Source: Pseudorhodobacter turbinis (GTDB lineage: Bacteria > Pseudomonadota > Alphaproteobacteria > Rhodobacterales > Rhodobacteraceae). From it: 64,000 bases of DNA. The position numbers were made by a program, and so were the translations under genes. Positions within the stretch are counted from its first letter, which is position 1; the number at the start of each line of letters is the position of its first letter. The stretch is taken from positions 558,001 through 622,000 of the forward strand of contig NZ_CP039965.1 in assembly GCF_005234135.1 (NCBI RefSeq). Reading direction: 5' to 3'. The notes beneath the pieces are model-generated. The model did not search any database. It worked only from the letters and a program-made list of their open reading frames with translations, and was not told the DNA's origin. Below are positions 36,292-45,793 of this stretch, piece by piece.

Positions 36292-36720
36292 TCAATTCCA
36301 GCGCCCGCCATGGGCAAGCTGCAACAGCCCATATGGAAGGTGGCCGGATGTCGCCCCGAATACAAGGTCTATCGGCACCCCAAGCAGAAGAGTTTGGCGT
36401 TTTGGCGGCAGTCTTTCAGACTCAACACAGTCGAGATCGACAACAAGCGCGATTTTCGCCTCATCCAAAGCATCCGCAGCCAGCAAACCAATTCCCCGTG
36501 CCTCGATAGCGCCTCGGATGGCGGGCGGGCATGTCGCCCAAACCGTATTATCCTGCCGCCGCAAAAACGTCTGGTCATCAGCAACCAGCTTTGCACCATG
36601 CGCCATAAGGCGAAGCGCAAGGCTGGACTTTCCTGTCCCGGATGCGCCACGGATTAAAATGCCAAAGCCGCCAACATCAACCGCAGTTGCATGTATCAGC
36701 TCATCCCCGGCGTCTTTCAC
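36292..36720 (-). CDS. hprK: HPr kinase/phosphorylase, short form
   Basis: A 142-residue kinase domain without the N-terminal domain of Firmicute HprK, as usual in alphaproteobacteria. Walker A is 'GASGTGKSS' (25-33), followed by '[13 protein letters not shown]' and '[16 protein letters not shown]', the HprK signature. It phosphorylates HPr on Ser46. The GTG start ([14 protein letters not shown]) comes 13 bases after the chvG stop; no ATG gives a sensible N terminus. Confidence 0.93.
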   Translation of the reverse strand: MKDAGDELIHATAVDVGGFGILIRGASGTGKSSLALRLMAHGAKLVADDQTFLRRQDNTVWATCPPAIRGAIEARGIGLLAADALDEAKIALVVDLDCVESERLPPKRQTLLLGVPIDLVFGATSGHLPYGLLQLAHGGRWN

Positions 36721-36733
36721 GTGCCAAGCCCAA

Positions 36734-38452
36734 TCAAATTGGCAAACCCACGACAAACCGCGCGCCAAGGGGCTCAGACGTCGCATCAACCGTGGTAGGC
36801 CTAATGTTTTCGGCCCAGATAACACCGCCATGTGCCTCGATGATCTGCTTGGAAATCGCCAGCCCGAGGCCAGAATGATCACCGAATTGCGAAACGGGCC
36901 GTTCCGAGTAAAACCGCTTGAACACCTTTTCCAAAGCCTGCTCGGGAATGCCTGGTCCCGTATCTTCGACCACAACCAAAACACGGTTTTCACGCCGACG
37001 CGCCCAAACGCGAACGGCATCGCCCTCTTCGCAGAATGACACCGCATTCGAAATCAAATTGACAAAAACCTGTGCCAAGCGCTCTTCCAACCCACGGATG
37101 ACAATTGGTTCGGCCGGCAGGTCGGTGATGAAATCGACCCCGTTCTGTCTGGCCTGATCGCCCAAATGTTCCGAAAGGTTAAAGATGGTTTTGATGAGGT
37201 TGAACTCATCCTCTTCCTCTTTCACCAACTCACTGTCGAGCCTAGAAGCATTGGAAATATCGCTCAGCAATCGATCGAGGCGGCGCACATCATGTTCAAT
37301 CACAGTCAACAATTTCTCACGCTGGTCATCCCGTTTTGCCACCCGCAATGTACCCACTGCAGATCGAAGACTTGCCAGTGGGTTTTTAATCTCATGGCTG
37401 ACATCAGCCGCAAATTGTTCATTTGCATCAATCCGGTCGTAAAGGGCTGCTACCATGCCACGCATCGCAACCGAAAGGCGGCCAATCTCATCCGTACGCG
37501 AGGCCATATCGGGGATGCGCACACGCCCCGGCGCCATGTTCCTTGCATCCCTGTCACGCCCCAATTCAGCAGCCGCAGCCAGATCAGACAGCGGGTTGGC
37601 GATGGTGGAAGCCAGAGCAAGGCTGAGTCCGATAGACACCAGCAATGCGATCACAAACATTTGCAAAACCTGCTCGCGCTCATGCCGGACAAGACGGTCG
37701 ATCTCCCCCTCGGCAGAGGTAAGCGCAACGACGCCAATAACTTCGCCCCCGTTCCAAATCGGCGCGGCGACCGAGAACAGCGTGCCACCGGCAGAATCCC
37801 GCGCCATATTAGAGGTGGTTTTACCGGCAAGTGCCGCTGCAAATCCGCTACCTGCAAGCCCCTCGGAGTCGACTTGTTCCGTTTGCCCGTCCTTGGCGGA
37901 CAAAACGCCAGAGATCGTTTCCCAGATCGCGTTCAAGAAATCCGTAATCAATGTTGACTGGGTATTCGTCCCGTCAAGGATAGTGCCGCGCGGCGGGCCT
38001 TCCTCGGCCGCAATCACACGGCCCGACTTGTCAAAAACAAAGGCATCTACCCCCGGACCGATAGTCACTGCGGCAAGGGTTTTACCAATATCAACAGACA
38101 GGGGATCGCGCGAAACCTCCGGTTCTGTGGTCGGCAGCTGTGCCTCGAACACATCGGCGATCAGCTCTGCCTCCGTCACAAGCCCCTGTTCGCGTTGTAA
38201 AACAAGGCTGTCCCGGAACGGGTTCACGAATAAGACGCCAGCCACCAGAATGACTGTCCCCATCATGTTGAAAATGATGATCTTACGCGCCAAAGGTGAC
38301 CGGTTAAGCGCAACAACACCCTTCAGGCCACGATGCGCACGCCGCTTTGCCCCCGCACCCGTTGCCCTGGAATCTTCTTTCATCGGAACATCATCGCATT
38401 CGGGCGCGGCAGTTTCAGACCTATGGGGAGAGATGTTTGGCGCTCGCGTCAT
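36734..38452 (-). CDS. chvG: Sensor histidine kinase ChvG
   Basis: Membrane kinase of 572 residues in the ChvG/ExoS family. Cytoplasmic N tail, TM1 at about 57-77, periplasmic sensor to about 262, TM2 at 263-283, a HAMP region, the HisKA box 'DVSHEIKNPLASLRSA' with His353, and the ATPase domain with 'VNLISNAVSFC', 'VEDTGPGIPEQALEKVF' and 'HSGLGLAISKQII'. It responds to envelope or acid stress and controls succinoglycan-like and central carbon genes in rhizobia. It starts nine bases after chvI and precedes hprK. Confidence 0.95.
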   Translation of the reverse strand: MTRAPNISPHRSETAAPECDDVPMKEDSRATGAGAKRRAHRGLKGVVALNRSPLARKIIIFNMMGTVILVAGVLFVNPFRDSLVLQREQGLVTEAELIADVFEAQLPTTEPEVSRDPLSVDIGKTLAAVTIGPGVDAFVFDKSGRVIAAEEGPPRGTILDGTNTQSTLITDFLNAIWETISGVLSAKDGQTEQVDSEGLAGSGFAAALAGKTTSNMARDSAGGTLFSVAAPIWNGGEVIGVVALTSAEGEIDRLVRHEREQVLQMFVIALLVSIGLSLALASTIANPLSDLAAAAELGRDRDARNMAPGRVRIPDMASRTDEIGRLSVAMRGMVAALYDRIDANEQFAADVSHEIKNPLASLRSAVGTLRVAKRDDQREKLLTVIEHDVRRLDRLLSDISNASRLDSELVKEEEDEFNLIKTIFNLSEHLGDQARQNGVDFITDLPAEPIVIRGLEERLAQVFVNLISNAVSFCEEGDAVRVWARRRENRVLVVVEDTGPGIPEQALEKVFKRFYSERPVSQFGDHSGLGLAISKQIIEAHGGVIWAENIRPTTVDATSEPLGARFVVGLPI

Positions 38453-38461
38453 ATGGGCGCA

Positions 38462-39163
38462 TCACTCCTCATTATAACGGTAGCCGATACCGTATAACGT
38501 CTCGATTGCGGTGAATTCATCATCTGCGGTGCGCATTTTCTTGCGCAAGCGTTTGATGTGGCTGTCGATTGTCCGGTCATCGACATAAACCTGCTCATCA
38601 TAGGCCACATCCATCAGCTGATCGCGGCTTTTCACAAAGCCGGGCCGTTGCGCAAGCGCCTGAAGCAGCAAAAACTCGGTAACGGTCAAGGAGACATCCC
38701 GACCTTTCCAAGCAACGGCATGGCGCAGCGGGTCCATCCGCAAATGCCCACGCTCCATCACTTTGGTTTCTTCGGTGACGGCAACCTCATCCGTTGCAAT
38801 CGCGACCTGCCGGCGCAGCAATGACCGGATACGTTCGACCAAAAGCCGCTGGGAGAACGGCTTTTTGACATAGTCATCCGCACCCATCCGCAAGCCGAGG
38901 ACTTCATCAATCTCATCATCCTTGGATGTCAGAAATATGATCGGCATCATGGTTTTCAAACGCAGGCGTTGCAACAGGTCCATCCCGTCCATGCGCGGCA
39001 TTTTGATATCCAGAACCGCCATATCCGGCATACGGCGCGTAAACGCGTCCAACGCGGATTGCCCGTCATTGAAGGTTTCCACCTCAAAACCTTCCGCCTC
39101 CAGTGTCATCGAAACCGAGGTCAGAATATTTCTGTCATCGTCCACAAGGGCGATCCTTGGCAT
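38462..39163 (-). CDS. chvI: Response regulator ChvI
   Basis: OmpR-type regulator of 233 residues. Receiver domain with Asp8-Asp9 and the phosphoacceptor Asp52 ('[12 protein letters not shown]'), then a winged helix with '[20 protein letters not shown]' and '[17 protein letters not shown]'. [10 protein letters not shown] is the usual N terminus; an ATG eight codons earlier also has AAGGA upstream and is possible. First gene of the chvI-to-ptsH unit, divergent from pckA. Confidence 0.95.
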   Translation of the reverse strand: MPRIALVDDDRNILTSVSMTLEAEGFEVETFNDGQSALDAFTRRMPDMAVLDIKMPRMDGMDLLQRLRLKTMMPIIFLTSKDDEIDEVLGLRMGADDYVKKPFSQRLLVERIRSLLRRQVAIATDEVAVTEETKVMERGHLRMDPLRHAVAWKGRDVSLTVTEFLLLQALAQRPGFVKSRDQLMDVAYDEQVYVDDRTIDSHIKRLRKKMRTADDEFTAIETLYGIGYRYNEE

Positions 39164-39314
39164 CGGTATTTTTCCTAGACTGCTCATTCAGATTTTTCCT
39201 TAATTTCATATTTTTGCCGCAAAGAATCAACTCCAAACTGCGAATCGTGCGTCAAGACCGGTTCAGTTGGCCACAAAATTACGAATGAATGGCTAATTTG
39301 CCCCATTCACTCAC

Positions 39315-39348
39315 TTGATTGCGCTAACTTGAATTTGATTGCGCTAAC
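39315..39348. promoter_or_regulatory. Tandem LacI-type operator-like repeats upstream of pckA
   Basis: TTGATTGCGCTAAC occurs twice (39315-39328, 39335-39348), exactly 20 bp apart, so both copies lie on the same face of the helix. Each resembles half of a palindrome around GCGC (TTAGCGCTAA-like), the pattern of LacI-family operators. CceR, a LacI-family regulator of carbon metabolism in Rhodobacter sphaeroides, is a candidate binder, from memory. The rest of this 340-bp chvI-pckA gap shows no gene and no clear promoter. Confidence 0.55.
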
Positions 39349-39503
39349 GATGCGCAACCGTCCTGTTACAATATTGAATCGCCGTGCTATAGGCGTGGTG
39401 TCGGCCTCGGCTCCGGGGGCGACCGGGGCGCAAGCGGATGCTTGGCGTACCGCTTCAAAACCCAAAACTTGTCGTAATCATCGGCATCGGGAGCTTGCAT
39501 TAG

Positions 39504-41099
39504 ATGAACACCGGACGCGTAAACCCAAGCCATACACTTGAAAATCAAGGCATCACTGGACTTGGATCTGTCTCTTACAACCAGATTGAGCCTGCCCTCA
39601 TCGAAGCCGCAATCGCGCGCGGCGAAGGGAAACTGGGCATTGGCGGGGCATTCCTCGTCTCGACCGGGAAATTTACCGGCCGGTCCCCGAAGGACAAGCA
39701 CATTGTGCGCTCGCCCTTGGTCGAAGACACAATTTGGTGGGAAAACAACGCCGCTATGGCACCAGAAGCTTTTGACGTCTTGCGCGCCGATATGCTGGAT
39801 TACATGAAGGGCGGCGATTATTTCGTCCAAGACCTTTACGCAGGCGCCGACCCCGAGCACCGTCTCGACGTGCGCGTCATCACAGAACTTGCATGGCACG
39901 GGCTGTTTATCCGCCACCTCCTGCGCCGCCCCGCCCGCGATGAGCTGGAAGGTTTTGTCCCGGAATGGACGATCATCAACTGCCCGGGCTTCAAGGCCGA
40001 TCCCGCGCGTCACGGCTGCCGTTCGGAAACCGCGATCGTGATGAACTTCGACTCCAAGGAAATCCTGATCGCAAACACCGCCTATGCCGGTGAAAACAAG
40101 AAATCCGTCTTTACCTTGCTGAACTATCTGTTGCCCGAAAAAGGCGTGATGGCGATGCATTGTTCTGCCAACCACGCAGTGGATGATCCCGATAATGCCG
40201 CCGTGTTCTTTGGCCTGTCAGGCACCGGGAAAACCACCCTTTCCGCTGATCCTTCCCGCACCTTGATCGGCGACGACGAACATGGCTGGTCCGACAAAGG
40301 CACCTTCAACTTCGAAGGTGGCTGCTATGCCAAGACCATCAACCTGCGTGCCGAGGCAGAACCGGAGATCTATGCAACCACCCACCGCTTCGGGACCGTG
40401 GTTGAAAACATGGTCTATAACGAAGAAACGCTGGAGCTGGATTTTGATGATGACAGCCTGACAGCCAACATGCGCTGTGCCTACCCGTTGGAAGCCATTT
40501 CCAATGCGTCGGAAACCGGCATGGGCGGTCATCCCAAAAACATCATCATGCTGACCTGCGATGCATTCGGTGTCTTGCCGCCCATCGCGCGTCTGACACC
40601 TGCACAGGCGATGTATCACTTCCTCTCCGGCTTCACCTCCAAGGTGGCGGGTACAGAGCGCGGCGTGACAGAGCCTACGCCGACCTTCTCTACCTGCTTT
40701 GGCGCGCCCTTCATGCCACGCAGGCCCGAAGTGTACGGCAAGCTGTTGCAAGCCCAGATCGCCAAGCATGGCGCAAACTGCTGGTTGGTGAACACCGGCT
40801 GGACGGGTGGTGCCTATGGCGTCGGCTCGCGTATGCCGATCCGTGCGACACGGGCCTTGCTGACGGCCGCGCTGAACGGGACATTGTCAAACAGCGAGTT
40901 CCGCCGCGATGCAAACTTCGGCTTTGATGTGCCTGTCGCGGTAGGTGGTGTGGCCGATGAACTGCTGGATCCGCGTCAGACATGGGAAGACAAAGACGCC
41001 TATGACGCACAGGCTGCCAAACTGGTGCAGATGTTTGCCGATAACTTCGGCCAATATATGCCCTTCATCGACGACGACGTGAAAGCCGCCGCGATCTGA
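39504..41099 (+). CDS. pckA: Phosphoenolpyruvate carboxykinase (ATP)
   Basis: Converts oxaloacetate and ATP to phosphoenolpyruvate, CO2 and ADP, the entry step of gluconeogenesis. The 531-residue protein has '[16 protein letters not shown]' (substrate Arg), the PCK ATP loop '[14 protein letters not shown]' (237-250), '[11 protein letters not shown]' (metal Asp) and '[14 protein letters not shown]'. The start is the first ATG with a weak GGAG 12 bases upstream. The opposite strand upstream holds the ChvGI/PTS block, the usual arrangement in alphaproteobacteria, where ChvI influences pckA. Confidence 0.97.
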   Translation: MNTGRVNPSHTLENQGITGLGSVSYNQIEPALIEAAIARGEGKLGIGGAFLVSTGKFTGRSPKDKHIVRSPLVEDTIWWENNAAMAPEAFDVLRADMLDYMKGGDYFVQDLYAGADPEHRLDVRVITELAWHGLFIRHLLRRPARDELEGFVPEWTIINCPGFKADPARHGCRSETAIVMNFDSKEILIANTAYAGENKKSVFTLLNYLLPEKGVMAMHCSANHAVDDPDNAAVFFGLSGTGKTTLSADPSRTLIGDDEHGWSDKGTFNFEGGCYAKTINLRAEAEPEIYATTHRFGTVVENMVYNEETLELDFDDDSLTANMRCAYPLEAISNASETGMGGHPKNIIMLTCDAFGVLPPIARLTPAQAMYHFLSGFTSKVAGTERGVTEPTPTFSTCFGAPFMPRRPEVYGKLLQAQIAKHGANCWLVNTGWTGGAYGVGSRMPIRATRALLTAALNGTLSNSEFRRDANFGFDVPVAVGGVADELLDPRQTWEDKDAYDAQAAKLVQMFADNFGQYMPFIDDDVKAAAI

Positions 41100-41105
41100 T
41101 TATAC

Positions 41106-41137
41106 CGGGGGGCTCCATTGGCCCCCCGCTTGGTTTT
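41106..41137 (+). terminator. Terminator of pckA
   Basis: CGGGGGGC (41106-41113) and GCCCCCCG (41121-41128) pair over 8 bp with a 7-base loop, followed by CTTGGTTTT. It starts six bases after the pckA stop and fits a rho-independent terminator with an imperfect T run. Confidence 0.8.
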
Positions 41138-41224
41138 GCGGGCATAGTGAAGTGATCAGCACATCTCCGGCCAAAATCCACCGCGACACATTCGGTCGCA
41201 TCCCCTCCACTCCTTGAAATCTTG

Positions 41225-41261
41225 TTGCGCTGCAGTTGCAAAGGCTCTATTCCTTTCGCAA
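41225..41261 (+). promoter_or_regulatory. TTGC-containing repeats upstream of mcd
   Basis: TTGCGCTG (41225-41232) and TTGCAAAG (41236-41243) are 11 bp apart, and CTTTCGCAA (41253-41261) mirrors the second with one extra base. Short-chain acyl-CoA regulators (ScfR group: RamB, PccR) bind TTTGCAAA-like sites, from memory, so these are possible operator halves for mcd, about 30-70 bp before its start. Confidence 0.3.
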
Positions 41262-41292
41262 GCGCAGAAAGATATGAAAGACGGAGCGACCA

Positions 41293-42963
41293 ATGGCCCA
41301 TGACGGACACCCCCTTGCAGATGCCGACAGCCCGATCCTGACCGATCTTTTGGGATTGACCGAGGCAGCCCTGCCCGAAATCAACACCCTGTTTACGCAA
41401 GCCCGCGAAACCCTGCGCGCTATGGTCACCCAAAATGGCAAGGTTTCCGCCCCATTGCTGGAGGCGCACCAATCTGCCGCCCACGCCCTAAGCTGGCTGG
41501 CCACCTATCAGCAAAGCCTTGTACAGATGCACGCTTGGGCCGGACGGCTGGCCGAGGTTGGCACTTTGGGCGATATGGAGCGTTTGCTGCTGCAAATCAG
41601 CTTTGGCGAATATCTGGCGCAAATCGCAGGCGGCATTCCGATGTCGCAGGGCGAGATTGCCCGCCTGTCCGATCTTGGCGCCGAATGGACGCCTAGCCCC
41701 GCTGCGGCACGGCTGATCGCGCTTGGCAACTCGCAAGCCGCGCGCACCGCCCTTGTGGGTTTGATGCAAGACAACCACGGTCGCGCCACCTTTGGCGTAA
41801 CCGGCCTTGATGAAGAGCTGGAAATGATCCGCGATCAGTTCCGCCGTTTTGCCGACGCCGAGGTCACCCCCCACGCCCACGGCTGGCATCTGCGCGATGA
41901 GCTGATCCCGATGGATATCATTGAAAAGCTTTCGGAAATGGGCGTTTTCGGCCTGACCATCCCCGAGGAATTCGGCGGCTTTGGCCTCTCCAAAGCCTCG
42001 ATGGTTGTCGTAAGCGAAGAGCTTTCGCGCGGCTATATCGGTGTGGGGTCCCTCGCCACCCGCTCCGAGATCGCCGCCGAGCTGATCCTTTGCGGCGGCA
42101 CCGACGATCAAAAGGCGCATTGGCTGCCCAAGCTTGCCAGCGGTGAGATCCTGCCAACGGCCGTCTTCACCGAGCCGAACACCGGATCCGACCTTGGCAG
42201 CCTGCGCACCCGCGCGGCAAAGGACGGGGATGACTGGGTCGTGACCGGCAACAAGACATGGATCACCCATGCCGCCCGCACCCAAGTGATGACCTTGCTG
42301 GCGCGCACTGACCCAGACACCAGCGACTATCGCGGGCTCTCGATGTTTCTGGCCGAAAAGACCGCCGGCACCGATGCGGACCCCTTCCCCACCCCCGGCA
42401 TGACTGGCGGTGAGATCGAGGTTCTGGGCTACCGCGGCATGAAGGAATATGAGCTGGCCTTTGACGGTTTTACCGTAAAGGGTGAAAACCTGCTGGGCGG
42501 TGTGCCGGGGCAAGGCTTCAAACAGCTAATGCAGACCTTCGAATCGGCCCGCATTCAGACCGCCGCCCGTGCCATCGGCGTGGCACAAAACGCGCTGGAG
42601 GTGGGGATGCAATATGCCATCGACCGCAAGCAATTCGGCAAATCGCTGATCGCCTTCCCCCGCGTTTCAAGCAAACTTGCGATGATGGCGGTTGAGGTGA
42701 TGATCGCGCGTCAGTTGACCTATTTCTCGGCATGGCAAAAAGACCACGACAAGCGCTGTGATCTTGAGGCGGGCATGGCCAAGCTTTTGGGCGCACGTGT
42801 GGCTTGGGCTGCGGCGGATAACGCGCTGCAAATTCACGGTGGCAACGGCTTTGCGCTGGAGTATCAGATCAGCCGTATCCTCTGTGATGCGCGGATCCTG
42901 AACATCTTTGAAGGTGCCGCCGAAATTCAGGCGCAGGTGATCGCGCGGCGCTTGCTGGATTAA
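41293..42963 (+). CDS. mcd: (2S)-methylsuccinyl-CoA dehydrogenase
   Basis: FAD enzyme oxidising methylsuccinyl-CoA to mesaconyl-CoA in the ethylmalonyl-CoA pathway, which lets cells grow on acetate without isocitrate lyase. It is 556 residues: an acyl-CoA dehydrogenase core (from about 175) with 'GVFGLTIPEEFGGFGLS', 'FTEPNTGSDLGSLRTRA' and 'MQYAIDRKQFGKSLI', plus the roughly 160-residue N-terminal extension that distinguishes Mcd from ordinary family members. The catalytic Glu is probably Glu540 in 'NIFEGAAEIQ'. Electrons go to ETF (etfBA, 31-33 kb). No other pathway gene adjoins it, so the assignment rests on length and sequence. Confidence 0.85.
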   Translation: MAHDGHPLADADSPILTDLLGLTEAALPEINTLFTQARETLRAMVTQNGKVSAPLLEAHQSAAHALSWLATYQQSLVQMHAWAGRLAEVGTLGDMERLLLQISFGEYLAQIAGGIPMSQGEIARLSDLGAEWTPSPAAARLIALGNSQAARTALVGLMQDNHGRATFGVTGLDEELEMIRDQFRRFADAEVTPHAHGWHLRDELIPMDIIEKLSEMGVFGLTIPEEFGGFGLSKASMVVVSEELSRGYIGVGSLATRSEIAAELILCGGTDDQKAHWLPKLASGEILPTAVFTEPNTGSDLGSLRTRAAKDGDDWVVTGNKTWITHAARTQVMTLLARTDPDTSDYRGLSMFLAEKTAGTDADPFPTPGMTGGEIEVLGYRGMKEYELAFDGFTVKGENLLGGVPGQGFKQLMQTFESARIQTAARAIGVAQNALEVGMQYAIDRKQFGKSLIAFPRVSSKLAMMAVEVMIARQLTYFSAWQKDHDKRCDLEAGMAKLLGARVAWAAADNALQIHGGNGFALEYQISRILCDARILNIFEGAAEIQAQVIARRLLD

Positions 42964-43695
42964 TTAGCCCCGATCGGGCCTTTTTTTCAACAGTCGGATC
43001 AGTCGATGCCGCGCCTCTGGCAGGGCGTGGTTTCCCAAGCCCTGCATCAACTCTCGCGCAATAAAATGCCCCGTGATCGCCAGCCCCTGCCCGATTTCAG
43101 CCGTGCTTGCCGGTCCCTGCCCCATCAGGCACTGCGGCAACGGAAACAATCGGCCCGCCCAGTCGCCAGCACCCGCACGGCTGACGGCGCGGCCGGTCTT
43201 GGGGCTGACATAGGCCAGATCATCGCGCGCGCCCGTCACCGCACAGCGCCCCAGATCAAGGCCAAAGCCCAACTCCTCCAACAGCATCAGTTCCCACCGC
43301 AGATAGATCACAGGCCAGTCGGGATCATGTTCCAGCGCCGCCAACAAAGCCATTGTCGCACGCCACAGCGGCAGATGCGCCTCACGCTCGGCCAACGCCA
43401 TACGCAGCATGGCGCAGATCGCCGTCAGCCCCGCAAGGCCCAAACGGTCGCCCAAAAGGGCCGCACGGCTTTGCAACGGCTCAACGGTATAGCTGCCGAT
43501 GTGATCCTCCAGCCGTGCGCGCCATGTCACCGCAAGCTGCGTGCCCGGCTGCAAGGTCGCCGCCATCTTGCGCGAGCCGCCACCACGCACCACCCCCGCA
43601 TGCCGCCCGTGGGCCGCCGTAAACACTTCGATAATCGCAGAGGCCTCACCATGCGCGCGCATGGAAATCAGCACCCCTTCATCTTGCCAATCCAT
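42964..43695 (-). CDS. recO: DNA repair protein RecO
   Basis: RecFOR-pathway mediator that helps load RecA at gaps; 243 residues. N-terminal OB fold 'DWQDEGVLISMRAHGEASAI' and 'EVFTAAHGRHAGVVRGGGSR', then a helical domain with 'WELMLLEELGFGLDLGRCAV'. The usual zinc Cys cluster is reduced to the CAVTG part. It directly abuts the end of mcd with no gap, converging on it. Last gene of the long housekeeping block. Confidence 0.93.
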   Translation of the reverse strand: MDWQDEGVLISMRAHGEASAIIEVFTAAHGRHAGVVRGGGSRKMAATLQPGTQLAVTWRARLEDHIGSYTVEPLQSRAALLGDRLGLAGLTAICAMLRMALAEREAHLPLWRATMALLAALEHDPDWPVIYLRWELMLLEELGFGLDLGRCAVTGARDDLAYVSPKTGRAVSRAGAGDWAGRLFPLPQCLMGQGPASTAEIGQGLAITGHFIARELMQGLGNHALPEARHRLIRLLKKRPDRG

Positions 43696-43719
43696 CGCCA
43701 GATTATCGCAAGGCTAACG

Positions 43720-44055
43720 TCACTCCGCCAGCCCCTCTTGCTCCAATAGGTGACGGCCCTGACGGTCCTCGACCTCGATCACCCAAAGGTCGGGATCAAA
43801 CTGGCGCTGACGGGCAATCGCGGCATCGACCTCAGGCTCTGGCCCTTGGGCCAGCACAACCCAAGCGCGCTGCCCGCTCATTAGATCAAAGGACCGTTGA
43901 TAGGCGCAGGCGGTCCCGTCCAAAGGTGCCTGTTTAACCAGAACTGCCCCCGCCGTGGCATCGCCGCGCGCTGTAACGAAGGCCGGGATGCCCGCCAATT
44001 GCAAACGCATCAGATAGGCCTTCACCCAGAAATCAGCCGTTAGCCGAACTTCCAT
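43720..44055 (-). CDS. DUF1491-family protein
   Basis: A 111-residue protein of unknown function known mainly from alphaproteobacteria. It has 'RLTADFWVKAYLMRLQLAGI', 'RGDATAGAVLVKQAPLDG' and 'DPDLWVIEVEDRQGRHLL'. AGGAGG lies four bases before the chosen ATG. It is placed between era and recO as in relatives. No membrane segment or signal peptide. Confidence 0.9.
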   Translation of the reverse strand: MEVRLTADFWVKAYLMRLQLAGIPAFVTARGDATAGAVLVKQAPLDGTACAYQRSFDLMSGQRAWVVLAQGPEPEVDAAIARQRQFDPDLWVIEVEDRQGRHLLEQEGLAE

Positions 44056-44069
44056 GCCGCCTCCTGCGC

Positions 44070-45029
44070 TCAATTCCCGTCCTTGAACTCCAGACCCATT
44101 TCCGAATAGCGCTCCGGCTCTTCCAACCAGTTCGGGCGCACTTTGACCTGCAAGAACAGATGCACAGGGCGGCCCAGAAACTCTGTCAGATCAACGCGGG
44201 CGGCTTGGCCTACGGATTTGATCGTCTCACCCTTGTTGCCCAGAACGATGCCCTTATGGCCGTCCCGCGCAACATAAACGAGCTGATCAATACGGGTAGA
44301 GCCGTCCTTACGGTCCTCCCATTTCTCTGTTTCGACCGTCAGCTGATAGGGAAGCTCTTCGTGCAAGCGCAGCGTCAGTTTTTCACGCGTTATCTCGGCG
44401 GCGATCATGCGCATGGGCAAATCGGCGATCTGATCCTCGGGGTAGAACCACGGGCCAGAAGGCAGCTCACCCGCCAGCCATTCGCGCAGCTTGTCAACGC
44501 CGTAGCCTTTTTCGGCCGAGATCATGAAGGTTTCCGCAAAGGGGAATTCCTCATTGAGCTTTTGCGACAGGGCAAGCAGCACCTCGGCCTTTACCCGGTC
44601 GATCTTGTTGATCGCAAGCGCCACCTTCTGGCCCTGCGGAATACGGTCGCGCATAGAGCCGATAATGGCAGCAGTGCCCTCGGTCAGGCCGCGATGCGCC
44701 TCAACCAGCAGCACGATAATATCGGCATCAGCCGCCCCGCCCCAAGCAGCTGCGATCATCGCGCGGTCAAGCCTGCGGCGTGGCCGGAAAAGACCGGGGG
44801 TATCGACGAAAACGATCTGTGCCGTGCCCTGCATCGCAATACCGCGAATACGCGCGCGTGTGGTTTGCACCTTATGCGTTACGATCGACACTTTGGAGCC
44901 GACCATACGGTTCAAAAGCGTGGATTTCCCTGCGTTCGGCTCCCCAATCAGGGCGACGAAACCCGCACGGGTGTTGCCGTCACCGCCGACGGGGCCGCTG
45001 TTGGGCTGGCTGGTGGGCTGTGTTGTCAT
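44070..45029 (-). CDS. era: GTPase Era
   Basis: Ribosome-assembly GTPase that binds 16S rRNA; 319 residues. G1 'GEPNAGKST', G3 'VDTPGLF', G4 'NKID', then a KH domain in the last 100 residues ('[15 protein letters not shown]'). The ATG overlaps the rnc stop as ATGA, the conserved rnc-era coupling. Confidence 0.97.
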   Translation of the reverse strand: MTTQPTSQPNSGPVGGDGNTRAGFVALIGEPNAGKSTLLNRMVGSKVSIVTHKVQTTRARIRGIAMQGTAQIVFVDTPGLFRPRRRLDRAMIAAAWGGAADADIIVLLVEAHRGLTEGTAAIIGSMRDRIPQGQKVALAINKIDRVKAEVLLALSQKLNEEFPFAETFMISAEKGYGVDKLREWLAGELPSGPWFYPEDQIADLPMRMIAAEITREKLTLRLHEELPYQLTVETEKWEDRKDGSTRIDQLVYVARDGHKGIVLGNKGETIKSVGQAARVDLTEFLGRPVHLFLQVKVRPNWLEEPERYSEMGLEFKDGN

Positions 45030-45712
45030 GTATCTTGCTCCAACCGGGTCAAAAGCGCCCGGGCTGCGGCCTGTTCGGCGGCGCGTTTCGTTCCGGCAGA
45101 TGCCGTTTCGGTTTCATTATTATCAAGCAGTACCGCCACCGTGAACACCGGCTGATGATCAGGGCCGGAGCGGGCTTGTTCGTTGTATTTCGGGGGTGTC
45201 ATGCCACGGGCCTGTGCCCATTCCTGCAGCGCCGTTTTGGGGTCGCGGGCATCTTCCTTGACGCTGGCAATCCGGCCCTTCCACAGACGGGTAATCAATT
45301 TGCGCGCAGCATCAAAGCCGCCGTCAAGATAAACCGCCGCAATCACCGCCTCGAGGGCATCGCCCAGCAGGGCCTCTTTGCGCCGCCCGCCCGACATCAT
45401 CTCGGAACGGCCCAGCTTCAGCACGTCCCCCAGCCCGATTTCGCGGGCAACATCGGCACAGGTCTCTTTGCGGACCATCGCGTTGAAGCGCGGCGCCAGC
45501 AGCCCTTCGGCTGCCGCCTTATCCGCCGTCAGCAACGCCTCGGCCATCACAAGACCCAAGACGCGGTCGCCCAGAAATTCCAGCCGTTGGTTATCGGGGC
45601 GCGTCGCCGAGGAAATCGACGCATGGGTTACCGATTCAACCAGCAGCTCGGGGTTATGAAAGGCATGACCCAAGCGGCTTTCAAAAGCGCGCAAATCAGC
45701 AGCAAGTTTCAT
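45026..45712 (-). CDS. rnc: Ribonuclease III
   Basis: Double-strand-specific endonuclease that processes rRNA precursors; 228 residues. The catalytic signature is '[20 protein letters not shown]', with a second acidic site at '[16 protein letters not shown]', and a C-terminal dsRNA-binding domain from about 155 ('[14 protein letters not shown]'). Its ATG overlaps a possible 25-codon frame upstream (ATGA) and its stop overlaps era. Confidence 0.96.
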   Translation of the reverse strand: MKLAADLRAFESRLGHAFHNPELLVESVTHASISSATRPDNQRLEFLGDRVLGLVMAEALLTADKAAAEGLLAPRFNAMVRKETCADVAREIGLGDVLKLGRSEMMSGGRRKEALLGDALEAVIAAVYLDGGFDAARKLITRLWKGRIASVKEDARDPKTALQEWAQARGMTPPKYNEQARSGPDHQPVFTVAVLLDNNETETASAGTKRAAEQAAARALLTRLEQDT

Positions 45713-45786
45713 TCGACCGACCCTTCCTGAACAACAGGCTTGGCAGCCTTGGAAAGCGGGCGCGGATGGTTCGAGCGGGCAGTCAT
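45709..45786 (-). CDS. Possible 25-residue frame between lepB and rnc
   Basis: ATG at 45786 opens 25 codons ([20 protein letters not shown], then EGSVE) ending in TGA that overlaps the rnc ATG as ATGA. It starts seven bases after the lepB stop with no clear ribosome site, so it depends on coupling from lepB. It is basic and Pro-rich. It may be a coupling leader rather than a functional peptide. Confidence 0.35.
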   Translation of the reverse strand: MTARSNHPRPLSKAAKPVVQEGSVE

Positions 45787-45793
45787 CGTTGCA

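Noticed and set aside
39387..40175. A 262-codon minus-strand frame over the pckA start
   Set aside because: Shadow of pckA; no ribosome site and no recognisable protein.
41488..42513. A 341-codon minus-strand frame
   Set aside because: Antisense to mcd, which carries acyl-CoA dehydrogenase motifs throughout.
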